Shown here: positions 61,752-64,000 of the stretch, piece by piece
How positions within the stretch are numbered: the first letter of the stretch is position 1
Layout: every line of letters starts with the position of its first letter
DNA from: an uncultured Clostridia bacterium
GTDB lineage: Bacteria; Bacillota; Clostridia; TANB77; CAG-508
Assembly: GCA_934130935.1 (NCBI GenBank)
Contig: CAKOYQ010000006.1
Coordinates: 13,007-77,006, forward strand
Reading direction: 5' to 3'
DNA: 64,000 nucleotides
The notes under the pieces: generated by a model
Told to the model about the DNA's origin: nothing
Seen by the model: the letters and a program-made list of their open reading frames with translations, nothing else
Database searches by the model: none
Translations under genes and position numbers: made by a program

Positions 61752-62393
61752 TTAGTTTTGATATAAATTGTGGTAAAATTTGCAATATTTTTTTACGGTG
61801 CAATGTTCACAATCAGGTTTGCGTGAATTACAGGTTTTTCTGCCATGCCATACAAATAGATGATTAATATTTTTTAAATATTTTTTTGGAAATATTTTTA
61901 ATAAATCTTGTTCAATTTTTTCTGGATCATTTTCGCCAGAAAAACCAATCCTATTAGAAATTCTTTTGGCATGAGTATCAACTGCAATTCCATTTGCTAT
62001 TCCGAAGGCTTCAAGCAAAATTACATTGGCACTTTTTCTACCAATACCAGCTAATGTGAGTAATTCTTCCATAGTTTTGGGAACTTTTCCATCAAAATTC
62101 TCTAAAATTTGTTTTGCACATATTTTTATGTTTTTTGCTTTGTTTTTATAAAATCCACAAGGATGTATAATTGTTTCAAGCTCTGCAATATCAATGTTTG
62201 CAAAATCTTGAATAGTTTTGCATTTGTCAAATAATATAGGTGTTGTTTTGTTAACTCTTTCATCAGTACATTGCGCAGAAAGCATAACCGCAACTACTAA
62301 TTGAAAAGGAGTTTCAAAATCCAGACTACAGGTTGCGTCTGGATATGTGTTTTGTAAAGTTTGTACAAATTCATTTATATTAATTTTTTTCAT
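61752..62393 (-). CDS. nth: Endonuclease III
   Basis: I choose the ATG at 62393 over the one at 62405, because GGAGAG lies directly before it; this gives 213 aa. It is a base-excision repair glycosylase/AP lyase for oxidised pyrimidines. The helix-hairpin-helix LAGIGRKSANVIL carries the catalytic Lys, and VDTHAKRISNR carries the catalytic Asp. The [4Fe-4S] ligands are CNSRKPDCEHCTVKKYC (C-x6-C-x2-C-x5-C). It overlaps the DUF4364 gene, with which it is co-transcribed. Confidence 0.95.
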   Translation of the reverse strand: MKKININEFVQTLQNTYPDATCSLDFETPFQLVVAVMLSAQCTDERVNKTTPILFDKCKTIQDFANIDIAELETIIHPCGFYKNKAKNIKICAKQILENFDGKVPKTMEELLTLAGIGRKSANVILLEAFGIANGIAVDTHAKRISNRIGFSGENDPEKIEQDLLKIFPKKYLKNINHLFVWHGRKTCNSRKPDCEHCTVKKYCKFYHNLYQN

Positions 62394-62925
62394 TATTCTC
62401 TCCATTTAAAAGCAAATTAATTATTTTTGGATAAATTATATTTGCATTGTTTTTCCAATTATCTGAAATTTGTTTAGCTCTATCTCTTGAGCCAGCAAAA
62501 GTAGACAATTCAAATAGAGTTTCATTTTTTTCTACAATTTTACATTTTACTGTATAATTATTTTCGTTTTTTGGAATGTATTCTGTTACAATAGATGATT
62601 CTTCTGCTATATCAGAAATTTCCTCTTTGAAAATATTATCAGCTTTTAATTTTAAAATTCCTGGTAAAAGTGATTTTGTAAGTGATAGTGAATTTTGACC
62701 TTCTGAGGTTATTTTGATAAATGTATCTTCGTCTTTTGTAAAGGATCCAACTAAGTTTGTTGCAATTAAATCTGTTAATAATTCTTGAAAATAAAAATAG
62801 TTAATATTATTTGCAGATGAAACAATTTTATATAAATTGTCACTTTTTATCCCATCAGATAATTTGTTTAGCAAATATAAAATTAATACTTTATTTTCGG
62901 CTAAGTCTGCTATAGATTTTTCCAT
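62380..62925 (-). CDS. DUF4364 family protein (winged-helix-like)
   Basis: This 181-aa protein matches DUF4364, a clostridial family of unknown function: LAENKVLILYLLNKL, NNINYFYFQELLTDLI, FIKITSEGQNSLSL. The N-terminal half looks like a winged helix, so DNA binding is possible. AGGAGG precedes the ATG. Its end overlaps nth by 14 bases. Its leader is cut off from upstream sequences by the repeat composite. Confidence 0.85.
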   Translation of the reverse strand: MEKSIADLAENKVLILYLLNKLSDGIKSDNLYKIVSSANNINYFYFQELLTDLIATNLVGSFTKDEDTFIKITSEGQNSLSLTKSLLPGILKLKADNIFKEEISDIAEESSIVTEYIPKNENNYTVKCKIVEKNETLFELSTFAGSRDRAKQISDNWKNNANIIYPKIINLLLNGENNEKN

Positions 62926-62994
62926 AAAGAGTCCTCCTTTTTCAAATTCAAATTTCTGTAAGTATTATACCACGGAAAAAAATATAAGTAAAGA

Positions 62995-63350
62995 GGGACA
63001 TATGGGGTCGGTTCCATTTTTGCCCTTGGGGACATTTGGGGTCGGTTCTTTTTTTGACCTTTTTATTATATAGCTAATTTATTAATATTAAATATAAACT
63101 TTGCATTACATTCCCTCGATTCATTACGAAACTTAAGAAATTCTAACTTATTTTATGGCACCCTTCCACTCCCGTGAACTCTTTCCATAAAATTTCGTAG
63201 AATTTCTAAAGTTTCTTCAATCATATTCGTCATTTCATTTAAAGTTTATATTTAATATTAATAATTATCGGATTTAAGAGAAAAAGGTCAAAAACGGAAC
63301 CGACCCCAAATGTCCCCAAGGGCAAAAATGGAACCGACCCCATATGTCCC
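62995..63350. mobile_element. Composite palindrome: two 31-bp units per arm around a MITE (copy B)
   Basis: The outer ends GGGACATATGGGG and CCCCATATGTCCC are complementary and identical to the ends of the composite at 38478. Each arm has two GGGGTCGGTTCC units rather than three. The MITE at 63079-63264 is in the centre. Confidence 0.88.
63079..63264. mobile_element. MITE-like element, 186 bp (copy B)
   Basis: Nearly identical to 38592-38777 and of equal length, with perfect 24-bp terminal inverted repeats (63079-63102 and 63241-63264). Confidence 0.87.
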
Positions 63351-63420
63351 TGTGTCAAATTATGTAAAAAATCATAGAATATAGTAGCCTAAATTTGTAT
63401 TCAAAAGTTGAGGTGATAAT

Positions 63421-63777
63421 ATGCGTGAGATAAAAAAAGGAGACGTAGTTAGTAGAAATTCATATAAAAATGATATAATGTTCTATGTTAAAAAAATAAT
63501 GAAACTAACAGAGGGAAGAAAAATTGCCATATTAAAAGGGATAGATGTACGAGTAGAAGCAGATGCACCAGTAGAAGATTTGCAAATTGTTAGTAAAGAA
63601 GAACAAATGAGGCGAGAAAAAGAATTTGAAGAAAAAATAATATGTAGAGTTAAGATTAATGAAACAGAAAAAGCAAATAGAAGAAAAGAAATAATTCACA
63701 CTGGAAGAATATTGCACTTAGATGGGGATTGCATTTTTGTATACACACTTCAAACTAGCTTAAATACTGGGTTGTAA
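63421..63777 (+). pseudogene. yabG: YabG sporulation protease, truncated at the C-terminus
   Basis: The first 103 residues match YabG, the spore-coat processing protease: REIKKGDVVSRNSYKNDI, RKIAILKGIDVRVEADAPVEDL and IHTGRILHLDGD. After LDGD the sequence leaves the family and stops 14 residues later, while YabG normally runs to about 290 aa with the catalytic region. The 3' part is missing, so the gene is broken here, probably by an inserted element. GAGGTGAT lies before the ATG. Confidence 0.82.
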
Positions 63778-63837
63778 AAAATAAAATAATAGAAAAAATG
63801 CCTATCATTCATTAAATTGTTTAAAGGAGAGAGCAAA

Positions 63838-63933
63838 ATGTTTTGGTTAGGCTTTGTTATTGGACTTGTATTAGGTGCTAATATAAGTCTTTTTTTGGCT
63901 TATGAAAACCCCGTGTTTTACGTGGGGTTCTAA
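63838..63933 (+). CDS. Very small membrane protein, 31 aa
   Basis: ATG at 63838 with AAAGGAGAG upstream; the frame ends at 63933. Nearly all of it is one hydrophobic helix (WLGFVIGLVLGANISLFL), a style like DUF3789 proteins of mobile elements. Its last residues are read from a hairpin, so the native end may be lost. It lies after the broken yabG. Confidence 0.5.
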   Translation: MFWLGFVIGLVLGANISLFLAYENPVFYVGF

Positions 63934-64000
63934 AAGCTTCTAGCTATGGGTAGAAAAAATCCTCCTTTTTGATATAATAGATGTGGTCGCCAACCGCAAA
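63905..64000 (+). mobile_element. Possible left end of an IS200/IS605-type element
   Basis: A hairpin AACCCCGTG-TTTTA-CGTGGGGTT (63907-63929) is followed by TTCTAGCTATGGGTAG and a TATAAT box (63973-63978), then GTGGTCGCCAACCGC at the window edge. This arrangement resembles the leader of IS200/IS605 elements, which end in hairpins rather than inverted repeats. The transposase would be outside the window, so this is tentative. Confidence 0.35.

Noticed and set aside
4945..63350. Repeated 31-bp units as a CRISPR array
   Set aside because: The units are dispersed, lie two to three bases apart when paired, have no unique spacers, and no cas genes are near.

Overview
The window looks like chromosome of a very AT-rich, endospore-forming member of the Clostridia, probably an uncultured gut lineage. 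The evidence is spoVS, spoIIP, a truncated yabG, a DUF4364 gene, clostridial-type housekeeping genes (ClpE-like, PgsA, Hsp20, AddA, PolA, EF-P, RecA, RecJ, RelA, Nth), canonical TTGACA-N17-TATAAT promoters and strong GGAGG ribosome sites. I cannot name a species from sequence alone.

Layout. 1-2500: a histidine phosphatase, a PemK/MazF-type toxin followed by two related short RNAs with their own terminators, an ORF6N remnant, and a tRNA-Leu(CAA) locus carrying duplicated pieces. 2500-10100: ClpE-like unfoldase, pgsA, hsp20 under a CIRCE-like operator, and addA split by an inserted repeat. 10100-12100: small or unrecognised genes. 12200-35700: the accessory core of the window, a SipW/TasA-type secretion and surface-matrix locus. 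35700-47300: polA, a lytic transglycosylase, YqeG-type phosphatase, an A24 prepilin peptidase, a Xaa-Pro peptidase, efp, and a giant activase/dehydratase protein. 47300-54400: a GC-shifted small membrane-protein cassette, a CmpB-like membrane protein, asd and a frameshifted dapA, ymdB, spoVS, a 260-bp foldback element, and a solute-binding protein. 54400-64000: recA with a LexA box, recJ, relA, a metallo-hydrolase, spoIIP, nth, DUF4364, and a yabG cut short beside what may be an IS200/IS605-type end.

The 12.2-35.7 kb locus holds three signal peptidases of the SipW (Ser/His) type and two homologues that have lost both catalytic residues. It also holds several TasA/camelysin-like or other membrane-anchored exported proteins, a 524-aa coiled-coil protein, and a roughly 2,850-residue exported protein built on about 20 GGGN-type repeats. 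In the middle, in the same operon, sit a membrane-anchored McrB-like AAA+ ATPase and a DUF2357-like partner. I propose that these form an ATP-driven surface-assembly or export-control machine re-using a McrB/DUF2357-type pair. That is inference, and it is the strongest candidate here for an undescribed system.

A second theme is repeats. A 31-bp unit with the core GGGGTCGGTTCC occurs singly, in tandem pairs and in large nested palindromes around a 186-bp MITE-like element. It has invaded addA, extends the end of a YwaF-like gene, and sits at several operon junctions. Three genes (addA, the giant surface protein, dapA) carry frameshifts. These may be real lesions, switching, or assembly error.
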